Shown: piece by piece, positions 33,983-42,868 of the stretch
Numbering within the stretch: the first letter of the stretch is position 1
Layout: each line of letters begins with the position of its first letter
Assembly: GCF_001984155.1 (NCBI RefSeq)
Contig: NZ_MTQO01000046.1
Span: 124,001 to 188,000, forward strand
DNA length: 64,000 nucleotides
Direction: 5' to 3'
From: Actinosynnema sp. ALI-1.44
GTDB lineage: Bacteria; Actinomycetota; Actinomycetes; Mycobacteriales; Pseudonocardiaceae
Notes under the pieces: generated by a model
Seen by the model: only the letters and a program-made list of their open reading frames with translations
Told to the model about the DNA's origin: nothing
Databases searched by the model: none
Position numbers and translations under genes: made by a program

Positions 33983-35266
33983 ATGACGAAGTTCCGATGG
34001 CTGATCCTGCTGGCCCCTGTCCTGCTGCTGGGGCTCATGTCCCCCGCCAGTGCGGCTCCGGCCAGCAAGACGGCAGACACCGCGTTCGCCTACACAGGCA
34101 CGTGGTCTGCGAAGGACACGACAGGGCGGCAGTCGTGGTCGGCGGGCTCCACCGCCACCATGGCCGTCAACGTCGATGCAGGTGGTGGCACCCTCTCGGT
34201 GTACGGCAGCGTCGGCCCCGGTCTGGGTCGCGCGTCCGTGTCGGTCGACGGTGGCACTGCGGTGAACGTGGACACCTACCGTTCGACCTGGGGCGACACC
34301 AACTGGTTCACCTCGGCGACGCTCCCGCAGGGGTGTCACACGGTGAAGGTGACGGTGCTGGGCCAGAAGAACACGGCGAGCACCGGGAACACGATCGTGA
34401 TCCGCGAGGGCCGGACCAGCAACGGCACGATCCTGACTGCCGGGTCGGCCTGCACCGCTCCCGGCGCGTGGCTCTCGGGATCGACGGACGAGGCCGGTGA
34501 CCCGTTCAGCTCGTGGCGCGGTGACGAGCAGGACTCGGCCACCACCTGGAGCGACAGTCAGTCGGCCTGTGAGAACCAGTGGCAGCTCGGCATGGGCTTC
34601 GCCAACTGGAACAAGCCGCTGGTCGTCGTCATCGGCGGCAAGTGGGAGCAGTCGTGGTCCACGGCGGCCACTGGTGGCATGGACTCCGTCTGGCGCACCT
34701 GCCTGGAGAAGATGAAGGCCAACCTCGGGTCCCGGCCTCAGTCGATGCTCACGATCTCGCTGTTCCACGAGAGCAATGGCGACTGGTACCCGTGGGAGGT
34801 GTCGCAGGCGGACCTGCCCAACTTCAAGGCAGCGTGGGCACGGTTCCGCGCCCTCCAGGAGTCGATCCTGCCGGATGCGCGCCTGATGCTGGCCCTGAAC
34901 GCCGACCACGTCCCGCCGGGTGGTGGGTACACCCCGGAGCAGATGTTCCCTCCGGCCAGCCAGCTCGACGTGCTGGGTCTGGACATGTACTCGATGCACC
35001 ACCCGCACGGCGCCGGTGAGGGGATCTCCGACTGGGTGGCTCGGGCCGCTGCGCTCGGCAAGCCCCTGATCATCCAGGAGTGGGGCGTCAAGGAGGACGA
35101 CACCGCGTTCGTCCAGTACGTGCGCGACGAGCTGGTGAAGCACGGCGGCACGGGTCCCGGCAAGATCGAGATGGAGAACTACTTCAACCTCTGGCCGGAG
35201 ACCTACCAGTTGGAGCCCACCACCACGAGCCCCAACGCCGCTGCTCTGTACCGGCAGCTCTGGTGA
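33983..35266 (+). CDS. Secreted GH26-like glycosidase with N-terminal beta-sandwich domain
   Basis: The 427-residue protein has a signal peptide (residues 1-25, cleavage near ASA-APA), a beta-rich domain of carbohydrate-binding type (about 28-143), a short linker, and a TIM-barrel glycosidase region. The latter has FHESNGDWYPWE (H262, E263), the GH26 acid/base motif, and IIQEWGVKED (E366), the expected nucleophile. GH26 enzymes cut beta-mannans and related glycans. The gene directly follows a phage tail-like gene, suggesting it came as a virion glycan depolymerase; yet the signal peptide implies export by the cell. Family is moderately sure, substrate unknown. Confidence 0.7.
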   Translation: MTKFRWLILLAPVLLLGLMSPASAAPASKTADTAFAYTGTWSAKDTTGRQSWSAGSTATMAVNVDAGGGTLSVYGSVGPGLGRASVSVDGGTAVNVDTYRSTWGDTNWFTSATLPQGCHTVKVTVLGQKNTASTGNTIVIREGRTSNGTILTAGSACTAPGAWLSGSTDEAGDPFSSWRGDEQDSATTWSDSQSACENQWQLGMGFANWNKPLVVVIGGKWEQSWSTAATGGMDSVWRTCLEKMKANLGSRPQSMLTISLFHESNGDWYPWEVSQADLPNFKAAWARFRALQESILPDARLMLALNADHVPPGGGYTPEQMFPPASQLDVLGLDMYSMHHPHGAGEGISDWVARAAALGKPLIIQEWGVKEDDTAFVQYVRDELVKHGGTGPGKIEMENYFNLWPETYQLEPTTTSPNAAALYRQLW

Positions 35267-35278
35267 CCTGACGAGCCG

Positions 35279-35487
35279 ACCCCAGCACCGGGGCGTTCTC
35301 GGCAGCCCCCAGCCCCTCCGTGGCCCAGGTCGTCGGCTACAGCAAGGCGGCAGGCGAGGTCTGGGACGTTGCGGCGACCGGTGCTGGCGACACCACGGGT
35401 TCGGCCACGTCCTACGATGCGGTCACCGGCGCGAGCAACCCCGGCGCGGGAGCCGGGGACACCACTCTCTCGACCTCAGTGCGCGTC
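35279..35487 (+). pseudogene. Phage structural gene remnant
   Basis: An open frame of Ala/Gly/Thr-rich phage style (SVAQVVGYSKAAGEVWDVAA, DTTGSATSYDAVTG) lacks a proper start and loses character near 35487, where the DNA changes to the second zinc-ribbon module. It is the right-hand end of the phage segment. Confidence 0.45.
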
Positions 35488-35660
35488 TCTAATCCGGAAC
35501 ATCCTTGTGCGCCAACGGCTCTGCTGACGGAATGCTGTGTTTGCGTAGGTAGATGACCGGCGGATGCTCTGAGGTGTTGGCATGTCCTCCATAAAGGTGC
35601 CGGTTGGGTCGCCCTGGTGGCCGTCGTGGGGGTGGGTGGTGTGCTCGTAGCGTCGGTCGG

Positions 35661-36041
35661 ATGCCTGGGCGTGAGGGTCGTGGCCGGCGGTCGACGTCGA
35701 CCGGCCGCGTGTTGGCCGTGGTGTCCGGTGCCGGGCTCGGGGCGCGGCGTTGTCCGTCGTGCGGTGGGCGTTTGCCGGGGTCGGCGCGGCGGGACGCGGT
35801 GTACTGCTCGACGGCGTGTCGGGCGCGGCACTGGCGGTGGGAACGCGCGAGCAGGGTGCGGGTGGCGGCGATCCGGGACGCCTCGGAACACGGTCGGGCG
35901 CGGTGCGCGGAGTGCGGGACGGAGTGGGTGCGCGGGGTGGAGCACCGGACGGACGCGCGGTTCTGCTCGCCGCAGTGCCGGACGCGGGCCTGGCGGCGGC
36001 GTCGGGAGGGCGGTGATCCGTTCGCGTTGCCGTCACCGTGA
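35661..36041 (+). CDS. Double zinc-ribbon protein (module copy 2)
   Basis: The 126-residue basic protein has two zinc ribbons: C31/C34 with C49/C53 (CPSCGG, YCSTACRARHWR) and C82/C85 with C102/C106 (CAECGTEW, FCSPQCRTRAWRRR). All eight cysteines are present, unlike copy 1. It is followed by a DUF6192 gene 147 bases on. DNA or RNA binding is a fair guess for such ribbons; no function is known. The start at ATG 35661 is the one nearest the conserved region. Confidence 0.6.
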   Translation: MPGREGRGRRSTSTGRVLAVVSGAGLGARRCPSCGGRLPGSARRDAVYCSTACRARHWRWERASRVRVAAIRDASEHGRARCAECGTEWVRGVEHRTDARFCSPQCRTRAWRRRREGGDPFALPSP

Positions 36042-36187
36042 CGGTTGTCCGAACGGCTCGGTGAGCGCCTGAGAGTCGGTCTTGAGCTGCGGAAACGCTT
36101 CGCCCGGATGGAGGCTGACAGCGGTGCGCGGTCGGGCGAACACTGTCCGCCGCATGGGTTCGGCCGGGCGGAGGAAGGGACGAGGCG

Positions 36188-36715
36188 ATGACCGCGACCA
36201 TGATCGGACACGTCACCCGGGACCGTTACGAGGAGCTGGTCGCCCGTGCCCGGGAGATGGTGGCCCAGGCGACGCGGGCGCAGTTCGCGATCGGGGGACG
36301 CGGCGTTGGAGATCGAGCCGTTGCAGCAGCGCGGCGGGGCGCGGCTCGCGATGGAGGAGACGCTGCTGAGCGTGTCGCAGGCGAGGTCGCCACGCGGGTG
36401 ACCACGGACTTCCTGCGCCACCCGGCGGTGGCGTTCAAGACGATGACCGACGCGACGGCCAAGCACGCGGTCAACTCCGCCCAGGTCGAGCAGTCCCGGC
36501 AGGTCGCCGACGTCGTCCGGCAACGCACCCCGCAGCTGGACCGCCTGGCGCGGACCGGTGAGTTCGTGGCGTTGGTGGGCGCCTGCACCGCGGTCGTCGC
36601 CGGCATCGGCCGCGCGGTCCCCGCCTTACGCGGGCACACGTTCACCGGTGACGAGCGCGCGACCGTGCACCGGGCCGTGTCCCGGGTGCGGGCGGCGGCG
36701 GACTGGGTCGAGAGC
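36188..36715 (+). pseudogene. DUF6192-family protein, broken copy 2
   Basis: The N-terminus is intact (GHVTRDRYEELVARAREMVA, RAQFAIG) but a run of five G (36293-36297) shifts the frame: DAALEIEPLQQRGGARLAME continues in another frame to a TGA near 36403. The helix-turn-helix middle is deleted, and the C-terminal part (EVATRVTTDFLRHPAVAFKT) resumes in the first frame. The open frame then runs on into transposase sequence near 36716, so the 312-residue translation is an artefact of fusion. Confidence 0.65.
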
Positions 36716-37126
36716 CTGGGCGGACTGCCGCTGACGGTCATGGTCGTCCCCGCCGACGTTCAGGACCGCGACCTCGCCCGCGACCTGCTCTGGCGACTCC
36801 GGTTGACCCACCCGGAGATCACGCTCGTCTACGCCGACTCCGCCTACAGCGGCGAACTGGTCGCCTGGGCCAAGAGGTTCCTCAACCTCACCATCACCGT
36901 CGTGGCCCGACCTCCCGGGGCCACCGGGTTCGTCGTCCTCCCGCGTCGTTGGGTCGTGGAGAGGTCGCTGTCCTGGCTGCTCCGCGCACGCCGCAACGTC
37001 CGCGACTACGAACGCCTCCCGCAACACAGCGAAGCCGCCCTCACCTGGACCGCGATCACCCTCATGACCCGCCGCCTCACCCGGACCGCCCACCGCCACA
37101 GGAACCGTGTCGCCACGGCCGCGTGA
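36716..37126 (+). mobile_element. IS5-family transposase, C-terminal fragment
   Basis: The segment reads GLPLTVMVVPADVQDRDLAR, VYADSAYSGELV (a DDE aspartate region) and VLPRRWVVERSLSWLLRARR with RRNVRDYERLPQHSEAAL, the C-terminal half of IS5/IS427-type transposases including the catalytic Glu region. The N-terminal half and left terminal repeat are absent, and no clear right terminal repeat is seen after the stop at 37126. It is fused in frame to the DUF6192 relic. Confidence 0.75.
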
Positions 37127-37129
37127 CCG

Positions 37130-37475
37130 TCCACCGGTCCGCCCGCGCCAGGGTGACTATCGATCGGCAGCGGGAGGCCCGCCACACGTCGTGACGTGCC
37201 CGCACCCGACCCGCCAACGCCACAGCCGGCCCCTCCGCCGAGTCCAGCACCGCGTCCAACTCGCCCGGCGCGTCCAACGCGGTCGACACCTCGCCGAACA
37301 ACACGCTGATCGTCGCCTCGTCACCACCGCTGACCCCGGCGCAGGCGGCCACCAGCACCGGAAAGCCCGCCCCGCCGTCCTTCAGGGCCTCGACCAGCTC
37401 GAAGACGAAGTGCTGCTCGACCAACAACCAGACGACGTCCGGGTCGAGGGCCTGAACCACGCTACTGAACGCCAC
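37130..37475 (-). pseudogene. Hypothetical protein cut at its C-terminus by the IS fragment
   Basis: The N-terminal 85-90 residues look protein-like (FSSVVQALDPDVVWLLVEQH, HFVFELVEALKDGGAGFPVL, GELDAVLDSAEGPAVALA), then the translation becomes Arg/Trp-rich and enters the antisense of the transposase. The natural C-terminus is therefore lost. The family is not recognised. Confidence 0.4.
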
Positions 37476-37717
37476 CGGTTCTCCTCACGCCTCGGTCCCG
37501 GCAGTGCAGCAGCGATGCTACTCAGCTTGAAGTCCACTAAGGACAGGGGATCTCGGGCACCCTCTGACCGGCAGGCCCGCCACCGGCCCGCGGTTGGTCA
37601 GCACACTGGATGCCCTCTACCGCGATGACGACGCGGTGCCCACCAACGCCGCCGCGGTCGTGACCAAGCTGATCGACAACAGCGCCACCAGCTTTCTGGC
37701 TCCGCGCATGGCACCAC
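37476..37717 (+). other. Remnant region with a short unassigned frame
   Basis: From about 37531 a plus-strand frame reads RLVSTLDALYRDDDAVPTNA and VVTKLIDNSATSFLAPRMA, protein-like but with no start or family. It is probably the end of another gene lost in rearrangement. The frame runs on into antisense of the GNAT gene. Confidence 0.3.
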
Positions 37718-38308
37718 TCAGGCGTCGAGTTCCCTCATCGAGTCTCCTTCGTGCACAGTGGACGGTCGCCAGTCGGTGCGGAGCAGTTCGTACTCGACCT
37801 CGCCGTGCTCGGTTCCGGGGAGCGGGTCGTCGAAGTGCACGTGGAAGGTGCGCACGTACTTCAGGCCCGCCTTCTCCATGACACGGCGGGAAGCGGTGTT
37901 GACCGCCATGGTCTGCGCCCAGACCCGGTGCACGTCCAGCTCGGTGAAACCCTTCCGGATCAGCGCACGCACGCCTTCGGTGGCGTACCCACGGCCCCAC
38001 ACCGACTTGGTGAGCCGGTAGCCGAGCTCGACCGACGCGGTGCTGCCGTCGTCCGGTGGTTGCAGGGACAACCAGCCCACGAAGTCCCCTGTGGACCGTT
38101 CGATCGCTGCCCAGCGCCCGGCCTGGCCGAGGGTGTAGTCGTGCAGGATCTTGGGCAGGACCTCGGTTTCGATCTCCGCGCGTGGGGTCGGCTCGCCGGT
38201 GAGGTACCGCATCACGTCGGGATCGCTGTCCAGCCACACCAGGTTGTCCACATCCGCCTCGGTGAACCGCCGCAGCACCAGCCGGTCTGTCTCCAGGAAC
38301 ACGTTCAC
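37718..38308 (-). CDS. GNAT acetyltransferase (RimJ/RimL-like)
   Basis: The 196-residue N-acetyltransferase has LETDRLVLRRFTEADVDNL at the start, a DFVGWLSLQ strand, ELGYRLTKSVWGRGYATEGV (the acetyl-CoA loop, Q/RxxGxG/A type) and VNTASRRVMEKAGLKYV. The GTG start at 38308 overlaps the kinase stop (GTGA), so it is the third gene of the response regulator-kinase operon. The substrate is unknown: a small molecule or a protein N-terminus. Confidence 0.87.
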   Translation of the reverse strand: MNVFLETDRLVLRRFTEADVDNLVWLDSDPDVMRYLTGEPTPRAEIETEVLPKILHDYTLGQAGRWAAIERSTGDFVGWLSLQPPDDGSTASVELGYRLTKSVWGRGYATEGVRALIRKGFTELDVHRVWAQTMAVNTASRRVMEKAGLKYVRTFHVHFDDPLPGTEHGEVEYELLRTDWRPSTVHEGDSMRELDA

Positions 38309-39810
38309 TCCTTGTTGGCGCGGGGCAATGTGACGACGAACCGCGCACCGCCGGGTCCGTCGGCGACCGTGAGTGTGCCGCCGTGGCGGTGGACGATGAC
38401 GCTGGCGATGGCCAGGCCCAGTCCGGTTCCGCCGGTGTCGCGCGTGCGTGCGTCGTCGAGCCGGGTGAAGCGGTCGAAGACGCGGTCGCGGTCTGCTGGT
38501 GAGATTCCGGGGCCGTCGTCGCGGACCTCGAGGATGACCCTGTCCGGGGCGTCGCTGGTGACTGTGACCCACACGCTGGATTCCGCGTGCCGGACCGCGT
38601 TGTCGAGCAGGTTGCGCAGCACGCGCTCCAAGTGCTCGGCATGGCCTGGCACGAGGACTTCCGCAGGTGTGTCGGCGTGGATGGTCAGGCCGTCGACGAC
38701 GTAACGGCGTTCGGCGACCTGTTCTTCCGCGAGCGCGGCGATGTCCACGAGGCGGTCGGGTAGGGGCCGCTGCTGCGCGTCGTGCTGTGCCAGCAGCAAG
38801 AGGTCGGTGATCAGTGCCTGCATCCGGTCGATGTCCTGACCGGCGCGTTCGGTGACCGCGAGCCAGTCGGTGTGCTCGGGATGGGCACGGGCGACGTCGA
38901 GCCAGGTGCGCAGGTTGGCCAGTGGGCTGCGCAGTTCGTGGCTGGCGTCGGCGACGAACTGTTGTTGCTGGTGCATGGCGCGTTGCAATCGGTCCAAGGT
39001 GGCGTTGGTCGTCGCGGCCAGGTCGGCGATCTCGTCGCGCGCGACGGGGACCGGCACCCGGCGCTGCAGCGCGTGTTCGCTGATGGTGGCCATCTCGGCA
39101 CGAATCGCCGCAACCGGACGCAGCGCACGACCCGCGACGAGCCAGGCGACCAAGGCGACGAACAACACCGACAGGGGAAGGCCGACGGCCAACGCCCCGT
39201 CCACACCTCCGACCGCTCGTTCCGTGCTGTAGGGGTCGACGAACAGCCACACCGTGGCACGCACATAGGTGGGATGGTCGGGCACGACGAGCGGGTCGGG
39301 GAGCCCGCTGAAGAAGAAGTGCCCGGCCCGTCCCAGTGGTCTCACCACCTCGACGGGCAGGTCCACCACCTCGGCCTGGACCTGGAAGGTGCGGTTCGCG
39401 AGGTTGTTGTCGGGTCCGGGAACAGCACCTGGCCCGAAGGTCTGCGTGGCGAACCGGGTCGACGGTCCGAGGCCGTCCGGCGGTGCCGGGGGCAGCGGCG
39501 CGCGGGTGGGGTAGTAGGTCGCCAGGTTCGCACTGCGGATCACGACCTCGCCCGAGTCCAGCACGATTTCGAACGTGTGGCCGTCGACGCTGGTGGATCC
39601 GCGATAAGGGCCTTCGAAATGGCCACCGTTGAACCGGGTCTGGCTGAAGCCCGAGAGCGCCACCGTGGTGAGGAACCGCGCCTGCTCGGTCATCCGCACC
39701 TGGACGAAGTGCCGCGCGGCGAAGCCACCCGCGGTGAACACCAGCGCACACGCCACGGCCGCGGTGATCGCCGATCGGGCCCTGGTCGCCAGGGGCCGCC
39801 ACCTACGCAT
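38305..39810 (-). CDS. Sensor histidine kinase (HAMP-HisKA-HATPase)
   Basis: The 501-residue kinase has an N-terminal membrane helix (about residues 12-32), an extracellular domain of about 155 residues, a second helix near 195-220, a HAMP linker, the H-box FVADASHELRSPLANL and an ATPase domain with NLLDNAVRHA, DDGPGIS and GTGLGLAI. ATG 39810 overlaps the end of the regulator gene by 8 bases. It forms an OmpR-type two-component system; the signal is not known. Confidence 0.92.
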   Translation of the reverse strand: MRRWRPLATRARSAITAAVACALVFTAGGFAARHFVQVRMTEQARFLTTVALSGFSQTRFNGGHFEGPYRGSTSVDGHTFEIVLDSGEVVIRSANLATYYPTRAPLPPAPPDGLGPSTRFATQTFGPGAVPGPDNNLANRTFQVQAEVVDLPVEVVRPLGRAGHFFFSGLPDPLVVPDHPTYVRATVWLFVDPYSTERAVGGVDGALAVGLPLSVLFVALVAWLVAGRALRPVAAIRAEMATISEHALQRRVPVPVARDEIADLAATTNATLDRLQRAMHQQQQFVADASHELRSPLANLRTWLDVARAHPEHTDWLAVTERAGQDIDRMQALITDLLLLAQHDAQQRPLPDRLVDIAALAEEQVAERRYVVDGLTIHADTPAEVLVPGHAEHLERVLRNLLDNAVRHAESSVWVTVTSDAPDRVILEVRDDGPGISPADRDRVFDRFTRLDDARTRDTGGTGLGLAIASVIVHRHGGTLTVADGPGGARFVVTLPRANKE

Positions 39811-40474
39811 CGGCGAAGAGCCGGTAGCCCACACCGCGCACAGTGACGATCGAGTCGCTGTCGAGCTTGCGGCGCAGCGCGCTCACGTAGACCTCGATCA
39901 CGTTGGAGTCACCCTGGTACGCGCCGTCCCACACCTGGTCGAGGATCTCTGATTTGGACACGACGTAACCCGGTTGCCGGGCAAGGCATTCCAGGACGCT
40001 GAACTCCTTGCTCGTCAGGTGGATCTCGCGGCCCGCGCGGTGACAGCGGCGGCGTGCGGGATCGAGCACGAGGTCACCGACCTGGATGGTGGTCGACCGC
40101 GCGGCCGGTGACCGCCGGAGCAACGCGCGCAGCCGCGCGGTCAGCACGACCCACGCGAACGGCTTGGTGAGGTAGTCGTCGGCGCCGGTGTCGAGTGCCT
40201 CGGCTTCGTCGTATTCGCCGTTCTTCGCCGTCAGCATCAGGATCGGCGTGGTCACTCCGGCCCGGCGCAGCTCCGCGCACACCCGGTAGCCGTTCATGCC
40301 GGGCAGCATGATGTCCAAGATGATCGCCTGGTACGGCTGGAGCTGGGCCTGTTCCAGCCCGACGGCGCCGTTGCCGACCACGTCCACGGCGTAGCCGTCG
40401 GCCTGCAGCCCCCAACGCAGGGCATCCGCCAACTGCTGCTCGTCCTCGATCACCAGCACCCGCACACCACCCAT
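39803..40474 (-). CDS. OmpR-family response regulator
   Basis: The 223-residue protein has a receiver domain (acidic EDE at 10-12, phospho-acceptor D54 in ILDIMLPG, K-containing YLTKPF) and a winged-helix DNA-binding domain (IHLTSKEFSVLECLARQPGY, then VYVSALRRKLD and VRGVGYRL). It is the first gene of a three-gene operon with its kinase and a GNAT enzyme, and is divergent from the MptB-type gene. Confidence 0.95.
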   Translation of the reverse strand: MGGVRVLVIEDEQQLADALRWGLQADGYAVDVVGNGAVGLEQAQLQPYQAIILDIMLPGMNGYRVCAELRRAGVTTPILMLTAKNGEYDEAEALDTGADDYLTKPFAWVVLTARLRALLRRSPAARSTTIQVGDLVLDPARRRCHRAGREIHLTSKEFSVLECLARQPGYVVSKSEILDQVWDGAYQGDSNVIEVYVSALRRKLDSDSIVTVRGVGYRLFADA

Positions 40475-40591
40475 GATCGCAGATGGCGTTCCCCGAACCT
40501 GAAGTTTCCTTCATGGTGTTTCAGCTTCCGCTCACCGGCCGTGATCAGGCTCGACCGGGTCAGTTCGTCCCCAAGCCCGTTCGAGGTGAGC

Positions 40592-41977
40592 ATGCCGAGT
40601 CGTGTCACGTTGTGGTGGGGCCTGCTCGGTTCCGTGGCGATCACCGCCGGTTCGTACGGCGCCGGTGCCAGGGTGCGGCTGGATCCGGTCCTGTCCGGCG
40701 CCACGCTGTCCACCGTGTCGGTCTACCTCGGGGTCGGCCTGCTGGTCACGGCATGGGTGCGGTTGGGCTGGGCGATTCGCCGGGGAACCGCCGGTACGCG
40801 GGAGGTTCGCCGCGCCACGCTGTGGTGGGCGGTGCCGTTGCTGGTGGCGCTCCCGTTGTTCAGCACGGACCTGTACAGCTATCTGGCACAGGGTGTGGTC
40901 GCGCAGTCCGGCGCCAATCCGTACGTCACGGTGCCGTCGTCGGTGTCGCACCCGATCATCGACAGCCAACCGGGTAGCCGGTGGCTCGATGCCATCTCGC
41001 CGTACGGGCCGGTGTTCATCCTGGTCGTGAAGACCGCGGTGGCGGTGACAGGCGGGCACCTGCTGCCCGGGGTCTTGCTGACTCGGCTCATGCTTGCTGT
41101 GGGACTGGTGCTGTTGTGCGTCGCGTTGCCGCGTCTGTGCCGCTATCTGGGTGGTCAACCGGCCCACGCGTTGTGGATCGGTGCGGCGAACCCGTTCGTG
41201 CTGCTGCACCTGCTGGCGGGCGGACACAACGACCTGCTCATGGTCGGGCTGCTGGCGATGGGCGCGGTGTTCGTTGTGGACGGTGCACCGGTGCGCGGCG
41301 TCGCGCTGGTGGCCACGGCCGCCGCCGTCAAGGTGACCGCGGTCGTGGCCCTGCCGTTCCTGGTGTGGATCTGGATCGCGCGTCGCCGGACCAAGCCGGT
41401 GCGGGTGTTGGTCGCCGCGGTCTTCACCGTTGTCGGCACGTTCGCACTGTGGACAGTCGTGACGGGCGTCGACCTCGGGTGGTTGTCCGCGCTCGGCGGG
41501 AACTCGTGGGTCGATTCGTGGCTGTCCGTGCCGACGGCCATCGGCAAGTTGTTGTCGTTCGTCACCGGTGCCCAGGTTCTCGCGGTGACCAGGTTGGGTG
41601 GTTGGGTGCTGCTCGCGGTCCTCGTCACCGTGCTGTGGTGGCGATCCCGCGACGGTGGCGCCACGGCAGTGCGGTGCGCCACGCTTGCCCTGTTGGCCAC
41701 AGTGCTGTGCTGTTCGGTCACGTTCCCGTGGTACTTCAGTTGGCCGTTGGCGTTGGGTGCGGCCGTGCGGTGGTCGCCGTCCTGGAACGCTGCCGTGGCT
41801 GGCATGTCGGTGTGGCTGGTGCTCACCTGCCACCCGGACGGCAGCACACTGCTTCCGTGGTGGGGCTTCGCGGCGGTCTACGCCGTAGCCGCGGTCACAT
41901 TGTGGACAGTGCGACTCGGAGGCTTTCCGGGCATACGTCGTAGTGTGAAAAGGCAGGTGGTTCTCGGACGCGCCTAA
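40592..41977 (+). CDS. Polyprenol-phosphomannose-dependent mannosyltransferase (MptB-like, GT-C)
   Basis: The 461-residue protein has about 12 membrane helices and the first-loop acidic motif STDLYSYLAQGVVAQ expected of GT-C enzymes, with AGGHNDLLMVGLLAMG later. It would use polyprenyl-phosphomannose, made by Ppm1 (18974), to extend alpha-1,6-mannan cores of lipoglycans. ATG 40592 follows GAGG at 40583-40586 with 5 bases between. A paralogue lies at 54746, so the organism has at least two; MptA and MptB roles cannot be split from sequence alone. Confidence 0.8.
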   Translation: MPSRVTLWWGLLGSVAITAGSYGAGARVRLDPVLSGATLSTVSVYLGVGLLVTAWVRLGWAIRRGTAGTREVRRATLWWAVPLLVALPLFSTDLYSYLAQGVVAQSGANPYVTVPSSVSHPIIDSQPGSRWLDAISPYGPVFILVVKTAVAVTGGHLLPGVLLTRLMLAVGLVLLCVALPRLCRYLGGQPAHALWIGAANPFVLLHLLAGGHNDLLMVGLLAMGAVFVVDGAPVRGVALVATAAAVKVTAVVALPFLVWIWIARRRTKPVRVLVAAVFTVVGTFALWTVVTGVDLGWLSALGGNSWVDSWLSVPTAIGKLLSFVTGAQVLAVTRLGGWVLLAVLVTVLWWRSRDGGATAVRCATLALLATVLCCSVTFPWYFSWPLALGAAVRWSPSWNAAVAGMSVWLVLTCHPDGSTLLPWWGFAAVYAVAAVTLWTVRLGGFPGIRRSVKRQVVLGRA

Positions 41978-42000
41978 GCCGCGCTCTCCTGACCACGTTC

Positions 42001-42037
42001 AGTACTACGAACGTTGTTTGATGTTCAGTGACGTAAA
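42001..42037 (+). repeat. Dispersed 39-bp element, copy A
   Basis: AGTACTACGAAC-GTTGTTTGAT then CAGTGACGTAAAT. It lies between the convergent MptB-like and GNAT genes. The spacing between ACTACG and TGACG is the same as in copy C. Confidence 0.6.
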
Positions 42038-42065
42038 TGGCCGAAGCCGCGAAGACAGCCCAGCA

Positions 42066-42587
42066 TCATGGCCGATCTCTCCGACGTCCGATCACGTCCT
42101 GCAACGCCGCCTGATACCAGGTGCCGGGTTTGCCGCCGAGGTGGGCCGGATCGGCCGGGCCGGTCGCGACGAACCCGGCCTTGGTCAGCACCCGCTGGGA
42201 CGCGACGTTCTCATGCGAGGCAGCCGCCCGCAGCGTGTGTAGTCCGTGCCGCGTCGCCGCCAGCTCGCACAGCTCCAGGACGGTAGCGGTTGCCACGCCG
42301 CGACCGGCGGCGTGCTGCGCGACGCGGTAGCCGAGTTCCGCAGTGCCGTTCTCGAGGTCATAGAGATTGAACCGGCCCAGGACTGCGCCGTCTTCGGTGG
42401 CGAGTACGTGGAAGGCGCAGACACCGGCGTCCTGCTCGGCGAGCAGGGCGCTGTACCGGTGGGCGAACTGGTCGAAGTACTCGTCGCCCCGGTCGTTGAC
42501 GGCAGCGGCGAAGTAGGCGCGGTTGGCCACCTCGAAGGCCAGCACCGCCGGGGCGTCTTCCGGGGTCAGCCGCTTCAGCTCAGGCAC
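42066..42587 (-). CDS. GNAT acetyltransferase (RimJ/RimL-like)
   Basis: The 173-residue acetyltransferase has LKRLTPEDAPAVLAFEVAN, a GRFNLYDLENGTAELGYRV strand pair and the acetyl-CoA loop AQHAAGRGVATATV, with ENVASQRVLTKAGF near the end. It resembles enzymes that modify ribosomal proteins or amino compounds. It stands alone, flanked by copies A and B of the dispersed repeat. Substrate unknown. Confidence 0.86.
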   Translation of the reverse strand: MPELKRLTPEDAPAVLAFEVANRAYFAAAVNDRGDEYFDQFAHRYSALLAEQDAGVCAFHVLATEDGAVLGRFNLYDLENGTAELGYRVAQHAAGRGVATATVLELCELAATRHGLHTLRAAASHENVASQRVLTKAGFVATGPADPAHLGGKPGTWYQAALQDVIGRRRDRP

Positions 42588-42770
42588 TGGCCGACCGTAC
42601 CCGGACGACGCGTCTTGACCATCTGGATATCAGGCCGACCGCGGGGTCTGGCTGGACTTGATGCCCATGGCTCGCCAGCGTGGCGTGTAGGGCCAGCCCT
42701 GCCTCGGTGTTGGCGGACTCACGAGCGATTTCCAGCGACTCGGTGCATAGGAAAGCTGCGCACTCATATC

Positions 42771-42810
42771 AGTACTACGACCTTAGTTATCATCAACTGT
42801 GACGAAATAA
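42771..42810 (+). repeat. Dispersed 39-bp element, copy B
   Basis: AGTACTACGACC, TTAGTTAT and GTGACGAAATAA, with one extra base relative to copies A and C. It lies just upstream of the chrB relic. 42588-42770 has no gene I can support. Confidence 0.6.
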
Positions 42811-42868
42811 CACCACATCGCCATGACAAAGGCGATCGACCCGGCCGACGGTACATCGGCGATGAATT

